DNA of 64,000 bases from assembly GCA_947492745.1 (NCBI GenBank), contig CANLOE010000009.1, positions 41,779-105,778 of the forward strand, given 5' to 3'. Each line of letters begins with the position of its first letter. The first letter of the stretch is position 1. The DNA is from an uncultured Cyclobacteriaceae bacterium. GTDB lineage: Bacteria; Bacteroidota; Bacteroidia; Cytophagales; Cyclobacteriaceae. The notes under the pieces are model-generated. The model was not told where the DNA came from and did not search any database. It saw nothing but the letters and a program-made list of their open reading frames with translations. The position numbers and the translations under genes were made by a program. Positions 20,500-30,652 of the stretch are shown piece by piece.

Positions 20500-21828
20500 T
20501 CAGTTTCTCATCATGAACCACTTGGCAAGTACTTTATAGTTGACCTTACTGCCGTGCATGAGTATGCCCACGCGGTATATCCTGCCCGCTACCCATATCG
20601 TAAAAGTAAATCCGAGTACCAAGAGTGCCATGGATAGTGCCAGTTCCCATAGGGGTACTCCGAAACCTATTCTGCCCATCATGGCTATAGGGGAAGTAAA
20701 AGGGATAACAGAGAGCCAAAAACTGAAATTACTCTCTGGATTATCGAGCACAAAATTGAGGCTGATAATAGAGGCAATCAAAGGTATAGTGATGGGAAAC
20801 ATGAATTGCTGAGCTTCCTGAGAAGAGTCTACCGCAGAACCTACCGCAGCAAAGAGCGCCCCATACATTAGATAACCGCCCACAAAATAGAATATAAAGC
20901 TGACGATAAGATAAAGGTAGGGGATATCAGCAGCTATTTTCATTCCTTGCATAAGCTTGGGGTTGTTGGCCAAGGGATTATTGGCTGTCATCGCCTGACT
21001 TCCCTCACTGATGAGTTCGATATCCTCGGGCGAGGGCATGCTGATGTTGAAAAAGGCCAATATGCCCAAAGAGAGTACAGCTATAAGCGCAATCCAGATC
21101 AGTATCTGTGTCAGGCCCACGGAAGCGATACCCACTACCTTTCCTACCATTAGCTGCATGGGACGTAGCGTGGAGACGATAACCTCTACGATTTTGCTTG
21201 ACTTTTCTTCGATTACTCCTTGCATGACCTGAGCGCCATAAATGAAGATAAACATATAGATGAGAAAGCCGGCAGCATAACCGATGCCAAAGGCCGCTAC
21301 AGCACTGCTTTCCTTTTCTTCACCGCTTTCCCCTATATTGACCGAACGCAGGCTTATCTGTGTGTTCAGGCTGTCCAAGGTACTCTGGGCAATATCGAAC
21401 CGTTTCAACTTCAGGTCTCTTATTTTATGTTCAAACTGCCCTGTAAACCGCTGCAGTTCGGTGATACTGGGGTTTGTTTTGGAATACATCGTGAAACCTT
21501 CGGGGTTGTCCAGTTCAAATTCAGGGATATGGATGAGCGCGAAATCTTCCGTAGCATTAAAGGCCGTCTTGGCTGTCTCCAGGGATAGTGTTCTCGGTAG
21601 GTAGATATAGGTGTATTTTGTCGTATCGTTCAGTTCAAAATATCCACTTTCGTCCAGTACCTGAACGTTTTTTTTATCGGCACTTTTCATGTCTTCCATG
21701 TAGAAGTAGATCATACCTCCGATAATCGCGGGAAATATAAGCGGGGTAAGTATGGTGGCAATCAGAAAGGAGCGTTTTTTTACTCGGCTCAGAAACTCTC
21801 TTTTGATGACAAGCATTATCTTATTCAT
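20500..21828 (-). CDS. ABC transporter permease, NatB/ABC-2 type
   Basis: 442 residues. An N-terminal membrane span (SFLIATILTPLIFPAIIGGMIYFYM) is followed by a large extracytoplasmic domain of about 150 residues and then five to six spans (GIGYAAGFLIYMFIFIYGAQVMQGVIEEKSSKIVEVIVSTLRP is the ABC-2 signature region). The EEKSSKIVEVIVSTLRPMQLMVGKV segment is typical of NatB-like exporters. Its start overlaps the end of the ATPase gene by 8 bases, so the two are translationally coupled. Sodium or drug export is suggested for the family, but the substrate is not readable here. Confidence 0.93.
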   Translation of the reverse strand: MNKIMLVIKREFLSRVKKRSFLIATILTPLIFPAIIGGMIYFYMEDMKSADKKNVQVLDESGYFELNDTTKYTYIYLPRTLSLETAKTAFNATEDFALIHIPEFELDNPEGFTMYSKTNPSITELQRFTGQFEHKIRDLKLKRFDIAQSTLDSLNTQISLRSVNIGESGEEKESSAVAAFGIGYAAGFLIYMFIFIYGAQVMQGVIEEKSSKIVEVIVSTLRPMQLMVGKVVGIASVGLTQILIWIALIAVLSLGILAFFNISMPSPEDIELISEGSQAMTANNPLANNPKLMQGMKIAADIPYLYLIVSFIFYFVGGYLMYGALFAAVGSAVDSSQEAQQFMFPITIPLIASIISLNFVLDNPESNFSFWLSVIPFTSPIAMMGRIGFGVPLWELALSMALLVLGFTFTIWVAGRIYRVGILMHGSKVNYKVLAKWFMMRN

Positions 21829-22735
21829 GATTTCCTCCTTCTACTTTAGCGATGAAAATATCATTGATACTGGGTATTCTTTCCATAAACGATTGTAATT
21901 CCGTCTGCACGATGAGTTCTTTCAACAGGTTGTTCGGGCTTTCGCCATTGAGTGCCTGTATAGCTGTACGAAAGTGGCCTTCTCCTAGTATTTCCCTTTC
22001 CAGAACATGAAAGTTCTCGCTGAGCGGCCCTATTTCACCGAAATGTGTTAAGTCATAGGTATTGTTTCTATAGTCCTCTTTGATATCTTTTTTCGAACCG
22101 TCCAGTATCTTTTCGGACTTATTGATCATAGCGATATGGTCGCACAATTGTTCTACGGATTCCATTCGATGGGTAGAGAAGATGACGGTACAGCCTTTAT
22201 CTCGAAGTTCCAATATCTCATCTTTGATCAGGTTCGCATTTACAGGGTCAAAGCCTGAAAAAGGTTCATCCAAAATGATGAGTTCCGGTTCGTGCATGAC
22301 AGTAGAGATGAACTGTACCTTTTGTGCCATTCCTTTGGACAGGTCCTCGACTTTCTTGTTCCACCACGGTTTCAGTCCGAGTTTCTTGATCCACTGCTGG
22401 CTTTTCTGCAAGGCTTCCTTCTTGCTCAGTCCTCGTAACTGTCCCAAGAAAATCAGCTGCTCTCCTACCTTCATTTTTTTGTAGAGTCCGCGCTCTTCGG
22501 GTAGATAGCCGATCATCCGAATATGACTCTCCTGTAGTGGTCTGCCCTTGATGAGGATAGTGCCCGAATCTGCTTCGATGATCTGGTTGATGATGCGTAT
22601 AAGGGTAGTTTTTCCGGCACCGTTCGGTCCCAATAGGCCAAATATGCTCTGTTTCGGGATGTCTATACTGACATCGCTCAGTGCCTTATGCTGCGCATAG
22701 CTTTTATTGATGCCTTTTGCTTCTAAAATATTCAA
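21821..22735 (-). CDS. ABC transporter ATP-binding protein, NatA type
   Basis: The 304-residue ATPase partner of the overlapping permease. Walker A is GLLGPNGAGKTTLIRIINQI, the Q-loop region GYLPEERGLYKKMKVGEQL, the signature LSKGMAQKVQFIST, Walker B LIILDEPFSGFDPVN and the H-loop VIFSTHRMESVEQLCD. The signature LSKGM in place of LSGGQ and the PEERGLY motif are normal for this subfamily. The C-terminal 70 residues form the DUF4162-like extension common to such exporters. Confidence 0.95.
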   Translation of the reverse strand: MNILEAKGINKSYAQHKALSDVSIDIPKQSIFGLLGPNGAGKTTLIRIINQIIEADSGTILIKGRPLQESHIRMIGYLPEERGLYKKMKVGEQLIFLGQLRGLSKKEALQKSQQWIKKLGLKPWWNKKVEDLSKGMAQKVQFISTVMHEPELIILDEPFSGFDPVNANLIKDEILELRDKGCTVIFSTHRMESVEQLCDHIAMINKSEKILDGSKKDIKEDYRNNTYDLTHFGEIGPLSENFHVLEREILGEGHFRTAIQALNGESPNNLLKELIVQTELQSFMERIPSINDIFIAKVEGGNHE

Positions 22736-22888
22736 AACACATGTTGTTTAGTGATGAGGTTTGTAACCATTAGTTGCTTTGCCGTCTGATTTGTTACGAA
22801 TCTGTCAAAAAAAATAAAGATAATCAGTGCGAACAATAACTTGCTACAGAATAATACAAATTTTAAGGGAAGTATCGCGTACTTGCTT

Positions 22889-23192
22889 AATCCTGATTGT
22901 GTACTGCGGTTTTGTGATGAAGAATGAAGCGGTAATGGGTTTAGCGCAGTACCGCTACGGTTAATTCAAAAATCACGTCCACTTCACTGATATGAAGCTG
23001 TAATACAAACTTAGCTTTCAAATATCGCCTATCTTCCTGGTCATTTTGCTTCACTCTGCGTTGACCATCCTCGGGATAGCGCTGCTATTCCTGCGGTTCT
23101 CGCCTTGATTGAAACAAAATGACCAGCGGAATCTTATACGACATTTAAAACCTAAATTTGTATAATTAGAGTGGCCAATGCATGATCTGGTT
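22889..23192. repeat. Family B foldback element (B3) split by a family A insertion
   Basis: The left end AATCCTGATTGTGTACTGCG and the right end GGCCAATGCATGATCTGGTTT are family B termini. The core CGCAGTACCGCTACGG sits at about 22942. The right arm is interrupted after GATATGAAGCTG by a complete family A copy (23004-23162) with a TAA duplication. Confidence 0.75.
23004..23162. repeat. Family A palindromic MITE (A3), 159 bp, reverse orientation
   Basis: Starts TACAAACTTAGCTTTCAAAT and ends AACCTAAATTTGTA, flanked by TAA at 23001-23003 and 23163-23165. The centre is GGGATAGCGCTGCTATTCC. It has the same 159-bp length as A2, A5 and A6. Confidence 0.9.
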
Positions 23193-23684
23193 TAGCGAAG
23201 AATTGTACTCTGGCTTTCGGTATAGAGAAGATCTACGGACGGGAGGAACCGGTTACCGTGCCAGTATGCTGCAAAGTTGTAGGAGTACTTTACGCATAAA
23301 AATATAAGTATCACAAAATGTGCCGTGGTCGAAAACTGCAAACTATTGGGTGGTCATGGAGAAGTCAGCCATTTGTTCTTCTTCGGAAAATAACGATGGT
23401 TGGGACGGAGGTAATACGAGTGTCGCAGCGGGAAAAGCGGGGCAGTGGGCATCCACAACTCGGATTTGTTACAGTAATCTCCGCAGATAGGAACCCTTCG
23501 GACTAGACTACCGGAGATGTATGACAATAACAATGATGTGGGGATAGAGAAATGCTACTTGAAGAGCATTGATAACAACCGTTAACCAAGGACTACTTCC
23601 TGGAATGGACTAAGGGAAGTTTTCCATATTCGGAGACACAGCTTGCGGTAGAAAAACTTTCACAGGGGGAGTGTGATTACCGAT
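23193..23684. other. Gene-poor stretch
   Basis: There is no gene I can support. A 62-codon plus-strand frame (23318-23506) has no family resemblance. The short phrase TCTCCGCAGATAGGAACCC (about 23478) recalls the family E core flank but nothing else of that element is present. It may be remains of a lost gene. Confidence 0.4.
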
Positions 23685-24581
23685 TTAATCCTTGGTTTCT
23701 TTGAAAACAATCCTTCCTAGAGAGACATCTACATTAAAGCTGAGTAAATTGTCGGCATTTTCAGCGTAAGATTCATTGATAAAGACATTGTCACTGATTT
23801 CATGAAATGAATTGCTTAGACGTACCTTACAGAGCATGGAGTTATTGACCCTTACTATAGCCGGAACACCTTTTTCGGGGAGTATTATGATCAAGTTGCC
23901 GGCACCCACGCTAGCAGATATATCACTTTTATTGATAGGAACCTGACTGAAATCCATGGAAAGATTACCAAAACCGACGTCTGCAATAACTTTTTTGGAT
24001 CGACTCAATCCCATCTGTTCGACATTTACGGAACCCATGCCCACCTTTACATAGAAAGTATCCATCTCCACTTTATTGCTCAAGCCCGAAGTATAACCTA
24101 TATTGACATCCGCATTTCCCGATTTGATTTTCAGATTTTCTATTTTCAGTCCTGAGAGGTCGATATGGGCATCTTCCATTCCATACTTTAGATCGAGTCG
24201 GTAGGAAGTATTCTGAGCGAGGTAGACTTTCCAGAGTTTTTGTTCTGATTTCTTCTCATCATTGAACATGCGGGAAGATATCGTTGTACTGAAATCGTTC
24301 CCTTTCCCATTGTGGAGGGTCAGGTCAACATCACAGATTCTATTTTTGATTTCCTTATTGAAAGTGTGTGCATAATCATCAAGCCCTTGATTGCTATATA
24401 TGCTCAAAGGATGTTGGTTGTATGCCGGTTTAATAAAACAGACCCCGGACTTACAGGTGAAGCTAAAATCCACTTTGTCTATCCGGTTAGTCTCTTCTAT
24501 AAAAAACTGTTTTTTTATTTGAGAGAATGAAGGGCTGCAACCTACCAGACCTATCGCTATCATAAAATACTTTCGCCACAT
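23685..24581 (-). CDS. Secreted DUF4097-like beta-repeat protein
   Basis: A 298-residue protein with a signal peptide (MWRKYFMIAIGLVGCSPSFSQ). The C-terminal half is a repetitive beta-strand ladder of the DUF4097/LiaF-C type: IDLSGLKIENLKIKSGNADVNIGY, MDTFYVKVGMGSVNVEQMGL, VIADVGFGNLSMDFSQ, ISASVGAGNLIIILPEKG. These domains are found in putative adhesins and envelope-stress proteins, and no enzyme motif is visible. It lies downstream of dnaJ in the same direction, but a terminator at 24677 separates them. Confidence 0.78.
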   Translation of the reverse strand: MWRKYFMIAIGLVGCSPSFSQIKKQFFIEETNRIDKVDFSFTCKSGVCFIKPAYNQHPLSIYSNQGLDDYAHTFNKEIKNRICDVDLTLHNGKGNDFSTTISSRMFNDEKKSEQKLWKVYLAQNTSYRLDLKYGMEDAHIDLSGLKIENLKIKSGNADVNIGYTSGLSNKVEMDTFYVKVGMGSVNVEQMGLSRSKKVIADVGFGNLSMDFSQVPINKSDISASVGAGNLIIILPEKGVPAIVRVNNSMLCKVRLSNSFHEISDNVFINESYAENADNLLSFNVDVSLGRIVFKETKD

Positions 24582-24676
24582 AGTGTAAATTACGAAGTTA
24601 ATTAGTGATAGTTACAATTTCATTTCAAATTTTCTCATATTGAGGCCTTTAATCTTCTGAATATCTTCCAAAACAA

Positions 24677-24717
24677 AACCCCCTTAGTAGATCATTCGAT
24701 TGGACTACCAAGGGGGC
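24677..24717 (-). terminator. Intrinsic terminator of grpE-dnaJ
   Basis: On the minus strand: CCCCCTTGGTAGTCCAAT followed by CGAATGATCTACTAAGGGGG and TTTTGTTTT. It lies about 40 bases after the dnaJ stop. Confidence 0.85.
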
Positions 24718-24757
24718 GAAATAGTTTGCCCACAAATAGTTTGTGATGCGTCTCTTT

Positions 24758-25879
24758 CTAAAAGAATTCTTTCATTCGGTCGAAGAAGCTTTTCTCCCCC
24801 TTTCCTGGTTTAGGAGCAAAATTGGAGGAATCACGCATGCTTTCCAATTTCGTTTTCTCATCGCTGCTAAGGTTTTTGGGAGTCCATATATTGATATGTA
24901 TCAGTTGATCTCCTTTGCCATAACCGTTGATATCCTTGATGCCTTTGCCTCTCAAGCGAAGTATTTTACCACTTTGCGTCCCGGCCTCTATTTTAATTTT
25001 CACTTTGCCATCGATGGTGGGGACTTCCACGGAAGTACCTAGTGTTGCATCTATAAAGCTCAGGTAAAGATCGTAGATGACGTTGTTGCCGTCCCGCTTC
25101 AAATCCTCATCTTCCTTCTCTTCGATAACAATGAGTAAGTCTCCGGCTACACCGCCGCCGGGTGCTTCGTTACCTTTACCCATCATGGATAGCTGCATGC
25201 CATCACCCACACCTGCCGGTATTTTGATAGGGATGACTTCTTCCTTGTGTTTTAATCCTGAGCTATCCACACCCGATGGACGTTGGTCTACGACCTTCCC
25301 CGTTCCGCTACAGGTGCTACAGGTGCTAGTGGAGACCATTTGTCCCAGCATGGTATTAACGGCTTTTCTTACTTGGCCCGCGCCCTGACAGGTAGGACAG
25401 GTCTTAAAGGTGACACCGTCAGCAGTGATAAGTCGGTTGACTTTGATTTTCTTCTCTACACCATTTGCAATCTCGTCCAATGTCAGCTTTAGCTTGATCC
25501 TTAGATTGGAGCCTTTCTTCTGTCGTTGACGCCCACCGCCACCGAAAAAACTATCGAAAGGGCTACCTCCGCCTCCGCCGAAAATATCACCGAACTGCGA
25601 GAATATATCTTCCATATTCATGGAACCACCGCCACCACCAAAGCCACCGCCACCGCTCATGCCGGCATGCCCAAACTGATCGTAGCGTTGTTTTTTTTCA
25701 GCATTGCTCAATACTTCATAAGCCTCCGCTGCCTCTTTGAATTTCTCCTCGGCCTCTTCATTTCCCGGATTCTTATCCGGATGATACTTGATAGCGATTT
25801 TCCTGTAGGACTTTTTTATTTCCTCAGCACTGGCAGACTTACTTACTCCCAATATATCATAATAATCTCTTTTTGCCAT
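24758..25879 (-). CDS. dnaJ: Chaperone DnaJ (Hsp40)
   Basis: The 373-residue co-chaperone stimulates DnaK ATPase activity. The J domain opens with [39 protein letters not shown], with the HPD triad intact. A Gly/Phe-rich linker follows ([35 protein letters not shown]). The zinc region is reduced: only [10 protein letters not shown] and [10 protein letters not shown] are seen, two CxxCxGxG repeats where four are usual, so it can bind at most one zinc. C-terminal substrate domains follow ([27 protein letters not shown]). It lies 48 bases downstream of grpE. Confidence 0.96.
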   Translation of the reverse strand: MAKRDYYDILGVSKSASAEEIKKSYRKIAIKYHPDKNPGNEEAEEKFKEAAEAYEVLSNAEKKQRYDQFGHAGMSGGGGFGGGGGSMNMEDIFSQFGDIFGGGGGSPFDSFFGGGGRQRQKKGSNLRIKLKLTLDEIANGVEKKIKVNRLITADGVTFKTCPTCQGAGQVRKAVNTMLGQMVSTSTCSTCSGTGKVVDQRPSGVDSSGLKHKEEVIPIKIPAGVGDGMQLSMMGKGNEAPGGGVAGDLLIVIEEKEDEDLKRDGNNVIYDLYLSFIDATLGTSVEVPTIDGKVKIKIEAGTQSGKILRLRGKGIKDINGYGKGDQLIHINIWTPKNLSSDEKTKLESMRDSSNFAPKPGKGEKSFFDRMKEFF

Positions 25880-25927
25880 ATCCGGTCATTTATGGGTCCG
25901 AGGTACGAACCCTATTGTGCTAAAATC

Positions 25928-26512
25928 TTAATTCCCTATAACTACCTTTGCAAAACGTATCACCTTGTCATTGAGAAAGTAACCTTTTTCTATGACATCG
26001 ACTACCTTTCCTTTTAACTCCTCTTCCGGAGCCGGAATCTGGGTAATCGCCTCTTGTATGTCAGAATCGAAGGTCGTACCCTTGCTCTCCATTGCTTTGA
26101 GGCCTTTTTGTGTGAGTAATTTGAGCAGTTTATTGGAAATCAACTGAAAACCTTCTTTCATCACCTCCACTTCTGTCTCTTCTTCCATTGATTTTTCGGC
26201 CCGCTCGAAATCATCGATAACGGGGAGTAGGTCCACCAACAACTTCTCATTGGCAGTATTGATCAAATCAAGCTTTTCCTTAGAAGTCCTACGTCTGAAA
26301 TTTTCAAATTCCGAATAGAGGCGTATGTACTTGTCCTTAGCCTGTGCTACTTCCTCTTTTAAGCGGTCCGTTTCGGACATCTCTTCATCGCCGCCTTCTT
26401 GGGACTCTGACTCTCCGTTTGCTTTTGTTTCCTGAGAAGTATCAGTATCGTTTTCTTGCGTACCGTTGTCTTCTTTATTTGCTTCTTTTTCTTCTAATTC
26501 CTCTTTTTTCAT
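25928..26512 (-). CDS. grpE: Nucleotide exchange factor GrpE
   Basis: The 194-residue protein promotes ADP release from DnaK. An acidic, disordered N-terminus of about 50 residues (KEELEEKEANKEDNGTQEN) is followed by the long coiled coil (LKEEVAQAKDKYIRLYSEFENFRRRTSKEKLDLINTANEKLLVDLLPVIDDFERA) and the beta-wing, ending KGKVVDVIEKGYFLNDKVIRFAKVVIGN, the typical GrpE signature. It is the first gene of the grpE-dnaJ operon. Confidence 0.96.
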   Translation of the reverse strand: MKKEELEEKEANKEDNGTQENDTDTSQETKANGESESQEGGDEEMSETDRLKEEVAQAKDKYIRLYSEFENFRRRTSKEKLDLINTANEKLLVDLLPVIDDFERAEKSMEEETEVEVMKEGFQLISNKLLKLLTQKGLKAMESKGTTFDSDIQEAITQIPAPEEELKGKVVDVIEKGYFLNDKVIRFAKVVIGN

Positions 26513-26982
26513 TGCTGTGTTTCAATTTGCAATGGGCTGTAACTGTAGTTAATCAGATGATGCCCCTTATAAACTTAGATTTATATTAATATTGAAATCG
26601 ATATTTGCTGTATCTGTTTACTATTTTATCCACCAGTGCTCTGTTTTGATTCAAAACTACGATTACCCCTTCTGTTATGAGCATAGACTACTTTTAAACC
26701 TATTATTTAACATTATACCGGCTATCGTTTTACATGTACAATGAGTTTTCACTGGGATAATCGATCAAATCGTTCTTTGAACTTTTAGGCCAAATCTGAT
26801 TTGATCAGTATTTTTACTATTTGTTTTTCCACGTCAACTTGTCCTTTAGGACATATTGTACATTAGTGGTAACTAGGTTTTTCCCGGTTGTTGTACATAT
26901 ATACATCTTATTCATGCAAGGACAATTACTCTGCCAAATAAAAAGTCATGCCAAAATGGCACCCTTGGATTTGAGTTCAATG
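26513..26982. other. Intergenic region between grpE and obgE
   Basis: AT-rich, with no supported gene. It should hold the grpE promoter (leftward) and the 3' region of obgE. I see no member of the foldback families. Confidence 0.45.
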
Positions 26983-27972
26983 TCAGTTGAGTGCCAGCCA
27001 GATTTCGTTCTTGAGCTGGTCCAGCCCTTGCTGTGTGATGGAGGAGAGGAAGAGGGAGGGGATGTTTTCGGGTAACATAGGCTTGATTTCTTCCATGAGC
27101 TCACCGTCCAATAAGTCCGCCTTGGAGATGGCCAGCAGTCTTTTCTTATCCAGAAGCTCTGGATTGTATTTCTTCAGTTCGTCAAGAAGGATATCGTATT
27201 CTTTTTGTATATCGTCGGCATCCGCAGGTACCATAAAAAGCAAAACAGCGTTACGCTCAATGTGTCTCAGGAACCGTATACCGAGTCCCTTTCCTTCGGA
27301 AGCCCCTTCTATAATCCCAGGGATATCGGCCATGACAAAGGATTTGTAGTCTCGGTATGCGACTACGCCTAAGTTAGGGGTCAATGTGGTAAATGGATAA
27401 TCGGCGACTTCCGGGCGAGCTTCCGAGAGTACGGACAGTAGGGTGGATTTGCCGGCATTAGGGAAGCCTACCAAGCCAACATCGGCCAGTAATTTCAACT
27501 CTAAGGTTATCCATTCCTCAGTTCCGGGTTCTCCCGGTTGGGCGTATCTCGGTGTCTGGTTGGTCGCGGTTTTAAAGTTATCGTTCCCCAAACCCCCTTG
27601 ACCACCAGGGGTCAGGATAATCTCCTCTCCGTCAATAGTGATTTCCGCAATCTTTTTGCCCGTATCGGAATATTTGGCTATGGTCCCTAAGGGTACCTCC
27701 AAAATGACATCTTCTCCCTGTGCTCCACTTCGGTTCCCTCCCTCACCGGGTTTCCCATTAGCAGCGATGGCATGTTTTTTATACCTCAAGTGCAACAAGG
27801 TCCACAGCTGGGTATTGCCCCTAAGGATGATGTGCCCGCCTCTACCTCCGTTACCACCATCGGGGCCTCCTTTGGGTACATGTTTTTCCCTCCTGAAATG
27901 CACCGCGCCGGGGCCTCCTGCTCCAGAGCGCGAGCAGAATTTTACATGATCTATGAAATTGGCCCCTGCCAT
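26983..27972 (-). CDS. obgE: GTPase Obg/CgtA, ribosome assembly
   Basis: A 329-residue essential GTPase that binds the large ribosomal subunit. The glycine-rich Obg fold is at the N-terminus ([45 protein letters not shown]). The G domain has G1 [13 protein letters not shown]2 [15 protein letters not shown]3 [16 protein letters not shown] and G4 SKAD in place of the common NKAD. There is no C-terminal OCT domain, as expected for the short bacterial form. adk lies just upstream on the same strand, 77 bases away. Confidence 0.97.
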   Translation of the reverse strand: MAGANFIDHVKFCSRSGAGGPGAVHFRREKHVPKGGPDGGNGGRGGHIILRGNTQLWTLLHLRYKKHAIAANGKPGEGGNRSGAQGEDVILEVPLGTIAKYSDTGKKIAEITIDGEEIILTPGGQGGLGNDNFKTATNQTPRYAQPGEPGTEEWITLELKLLADVGLVGFPNAGKSTLLSVLSEARPEVADYPFTTLTPNLGVVAYRDYKSFVMADIPGIIEGASEGKGLGIRFLRHIERNAVLLFMVPADADDIQKEYDILLDELKKYNPELLDKKRLLAISKADLLDGELMEEIKPMLPENIPSLFLSSITQQGLDQLKNEIWLALN

Positions 27973-28049
27973 ACTAATTACTTATCGTTAATAAATGTAC
28001 CTGTTCTCTTGTAGGAGAAGAAAAAGTCAGTAGGTTTTATGTCCATCCT

Positions 28050-28646
28050 TTACTTCTCTTGAGAGAAGTTATCTATGACGGTACTGATGGACTCAAAGAT
28101 TTCGTTGATGGAACCTATCCCCTTTACTTTATTGAATTTACCCTGTTGTTCATAGTATTCGGCTACGGGTAGGGTTTCTTTTGCATATACCTGAATCCTA
28201 TTATTGATTTTTTCTTCATTTTGGTCGTCTACACGGCCAGATGTCTTCCCTCTCGCGAGCAATCGCTTTTTCAGTTCTTCTTCAGGGACATCTAGGGCAA
28301 TCATCCCAGAGATACGCTGGCCCTTGCCCTCCAACAACCTATCCAAAGCTTCCGCTTGTGGTACGGTACGGGGAAATCCGTCAAAAATAAACCCCGAGGC
28401 AGCAGTGCTTGTCCCATTGATTTTATCGTCGACCATTCCTATGACGACTTCATCGGGTACCAAGTTGCCCTCATCCATATACTTTTGGGCTAACTTCCCT
28501 AAATCTGTACCTTCTCCCAAATGCTTTCTAAAGAGGTCTCCTGTAGAAATATGGGTCAGGTTGTACTTTTCAATAATGTGCTCACTCTGTGTTCCTTTTC
28601 CAGCACCTGGAGGGCCAAATAATACTAGGTTTAACAAATCCTTCAT
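28050..28646 (-). CDS. adk: Adenylate kinase
   Basis: Interconverts ATP + AMP and 2 ADP. 198 residues. The P-loop is LVLFGPPGAGKGTQSEHIIEKY, the AMP site THISTGDLFRKHL and GFIFDGFPRTVPQAEALD, and the lid RLLARGKTSGRVDDQNEEKINNRIQVY. The lid is the short, non-zinc form. It clusters with obgE downstream and hpt upstream, an arrangement common in Bacteroidota. Confidence 0.97.
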   Translation of the reverse strand: MKDLLNLVLFGPPGAGKGTQSEHIIEKYNLTHISTGDLFRKHLGEGTDLGKLAQKYMDEGNLVPDEVVIGMVDDKINGTSTAASGFIFDGFPRTVPQAEALDRLLEGKGQRISGMIALDVPEEELKKRLLARGKTSGRVDDQNEEKINNRIQVYAKETLPVAEYYEQQGKFNKVKGIGSINEIFESISTVIDNFSQEK

Positions 28647-28691
28647 GTTTTCTATGTATAATTTAAGTAGAGACTGGTCACATGGGACCGT

Positions 28692-29219
28692 TTATACTTT
28701 TAACTGGTAAATGTCCTTTAAGTTTCTGCCCAGACTATCGTAGTCTAAGCCGTAACCGACAACGAACTTATCAGGGATATCAAAGCCAAGATATTTGATG
28801 TTCACATCTGCGGAGGAAGCCAGTGGTTTGCGGAGTAAAGAGGCCACTTCTACACTTTTGGCGCCTAGCGATGTGAATTCGTTCAATATTTTTTTTATGG
28901 TCCTACCAGTGTCGACGATATCTTCAATGATGATGACATCCTTTTGAAAAATAGGTTCTGCCAAACCGATAAGTTGCTTTACGTTGCCACTACTTTCCAT
29001 ATCATTGTAGGAAGCGACCTTGACAAAAGAAATCGTCGCTGATATATCCACTTCTTTCATAAGGTCAGCAGCAAACATAAACGAGCCGTTGAGGATAGCA
29101 ATGAACAGCGGACTCTTGCCATTATAGTCCATATTGATGCTCTTCGCAATAGCTTTGATTCTCTTCGCGATGTCGTTGCCCTCAATGAATTTTTCGAATA
29201 CCTTATCCTTTATTTCCAT
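28692..29219 (-). CDS. hpt: Hypoxanthine phosphoribosyltransferase
   Basis: Purine salvage enzyme that makes IMP or GMP from base plus PRPP. From the ATG at 29219 (MEIKDKVFEKFIEGNDIAKR) it is 175 residues, the usual size. The PRPP-binding motif is IIIEDIVDTGRTIKKIL, with LFIAILNGSFMFAADLMKEVD for pyrophosphate binding. The frame can be extended 20 residues upstream, but that extension (MSIFASIFCPKIRHTRLTEN) is unlike the family. The gene lies 45 bases upstream of adk on the same strand. Confidence 0.95.
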   Translation of the reverse strand: MEIKDKVFEKFIEGNDIAKRIKAIAKSINMDYNGKSPLFIAILNGSFMFAADLMKEVDISATISFVKVASYNDMESSGNVKQLIGLAEPIFQKDVIIIEDIVDTGRTIKKILNEFTSLGAKSVEVASLLRKPLASSADVNIKYLGFDIPDKFVVGYGLDYDSLGRNLKDIYQLKV

Positions 29220-29307
29220 GTTTTCTGTTAGCCGTGTATGCCTTATTTTCGGGCAAAAAATGCTTGCAAATATAGACATTAATCTTCAAGCCTCTAGGTT
29301 TTACAGG

Positions 29308-30234
29308 CTAAAGTTCTTTCATCAAAACCTCGTACAGGGACTGCATGGAAATGATATCACTTTTGTGTACTTTTTCGTTCGGCGAATGTACGTGGCTTTC
29401 CGGGGCACCGATAAAGCACCAATCAAATGGATAAGGTGCCTCTTGTAGCTCTCTACCATCACTAGAGCCTCCTGCTTCTACTTCCAGTTGGTAAGCAATC
29501 CCGGAATCCTTTGCGACTTCGATGATTTTATCCAAATAGGCTTTTCGGGGTATGTTCCTGTCTCGTAGTGATATGACCGTGCCACTTCCATGGTGTACCC
29601 CATCAGTGACCCATGTAATATCGGAAATCAATGCCTGTTTTACCGCGTAGGTTTCATAAATGAACTTGGCCAAGTAGGGTACGGTGCCACCGCCATGTTC
29701 TTCCCAGCAACTGAACACCAATAGTCCATCCTCTAGGTTTTCGGCGATTTTCAGCGCATTGTATACGCCCAAGCGATTGTCCATATAACAGGATTGTACA
29801 TATTCTTCTGTTTCTCTAAAGTCAGAGAGGAAAACGAGATCGGTACCTCTGGCAATGGGCCTCGGAAAGTAATAGCGCATCTGTCCTTCCTCATTTATCC
29901 TTAACTCACAACGGATGGGACCAAGTTCATCTTCCCCCTCCAGTAGATAACCTGTTTGCGCTTCAGGGCCTCCGATAGGTATCAGCTGATCTTCATACCT
30001 CACGGTAAACCCGACACTATCCATGTGGGCGAAGACGGCAGTTCTCGGTTTTCCGAATTTCAATAAAATGCAGTCTTGAAAAATATCCCCTTCTATAATT
30101 TCGGGCATACAGCGCCATCGCGATGCATTTTTCTGTACATAATCCATCAAAAAAGCCTTCATTTTTGATTCATTACCCGAAGGAGCGTGGATAGTACATA
30201 GTTGTTTGAGTAGTTCTGTATCAATGGTTTTCAT
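29308..30234 (-). CDS. M42-type metallo-aminopeptidase
   Basis: A 308-residue cytosolic zinc aminopeptidase of the M42/M28 type. Metal and catalytic regions are visible: AVFAHMDSVGF (His and Asp), SCYMDNRLGVYNALKIAE (bridging Asp), FSCWEEHGGGTVPYLA (catalytic Glu pair), LISDITWVTDGVHHGSG and, near the end, GAPESHVHSPNEKVHKSDI (final His). The opening LLKQLCTIHAPSGNESKMKAFLMDYV is typical of M42. It is shorter than the usual 340-360 residues and so may have a reduced dodecamer-forming domain. It reads in the same direction as hpt, 88 bases upstream. Confidence 0.9.
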   Translation of the reverse strand: MKTIDTELLKQLCTIHAPSGNESKMKAFLMDYVQKNASRWRCMPEIIEGDIFQDCILLKFGKPRTAVFAHMDSVGFTVRYEDQLIPIGGPEAQTGYLLEGEDELGPIRCELRINEEGQMRYYFPRPIARGTDLVFLSDFRETEEYVQSCYMDNRLGVYNALKIAENLEDGLLVFSCWEEHGGGTVPYLAKFIYETYAVKQALISDITWVTDGVHHGSGTVISLRDRNIPRKAYLDKIIEVAKDSGIAYQLEVEAGGSSDGRELQEAPYPFDWCFIGAPESHVHSPNEKVHKSDIISMQSLYEVLMKEL

Positions 30235-30652
30235 AAAAGTATTGGAGTCTATGGGAGCAACAAAGATAAAATCTTAAGCAGAGTTCTCTGATGGTCTTTG
30301 AGACAATTTTGAATTCAAGGAATGAAATAGGTGCTTTGACGGAAAGAAGGTTCTTTCAAAAAAATACGAAAAATAGCGTTATATTGACATGAATATTGTT
30401 GTAGATAGCACCTATTACAAACCGAAATTATAGTATACTTTGATAATGGTCATTTCCTGATAAAATTGTGTCTCCATATAGATGGAATGTCTTGCGCATG
30501 CATCCTATTAAATAGAGGTTTTAATGAGTCCGGAAAGTTTTGGGCTAGTTTATGGGGTATGGCAACTATTGACGTTCATCGGTGTTCGTCAAAAGAGGAT
30601 TTTCCATGTACCGATGACTTTAGGCTGTTCCTATCCAATATTCACATAATTT
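30235..30652. other. Divergent intergenic region between the aminopeptidase and upp
   Basis: There is no supported gene. A 62-codon frame at 30466-30654 is not convincing. Promoters for the aminopeptidase (leftward) and upp (rightward) should lie here or within the adjoining repeat. Confidence 0.4.
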
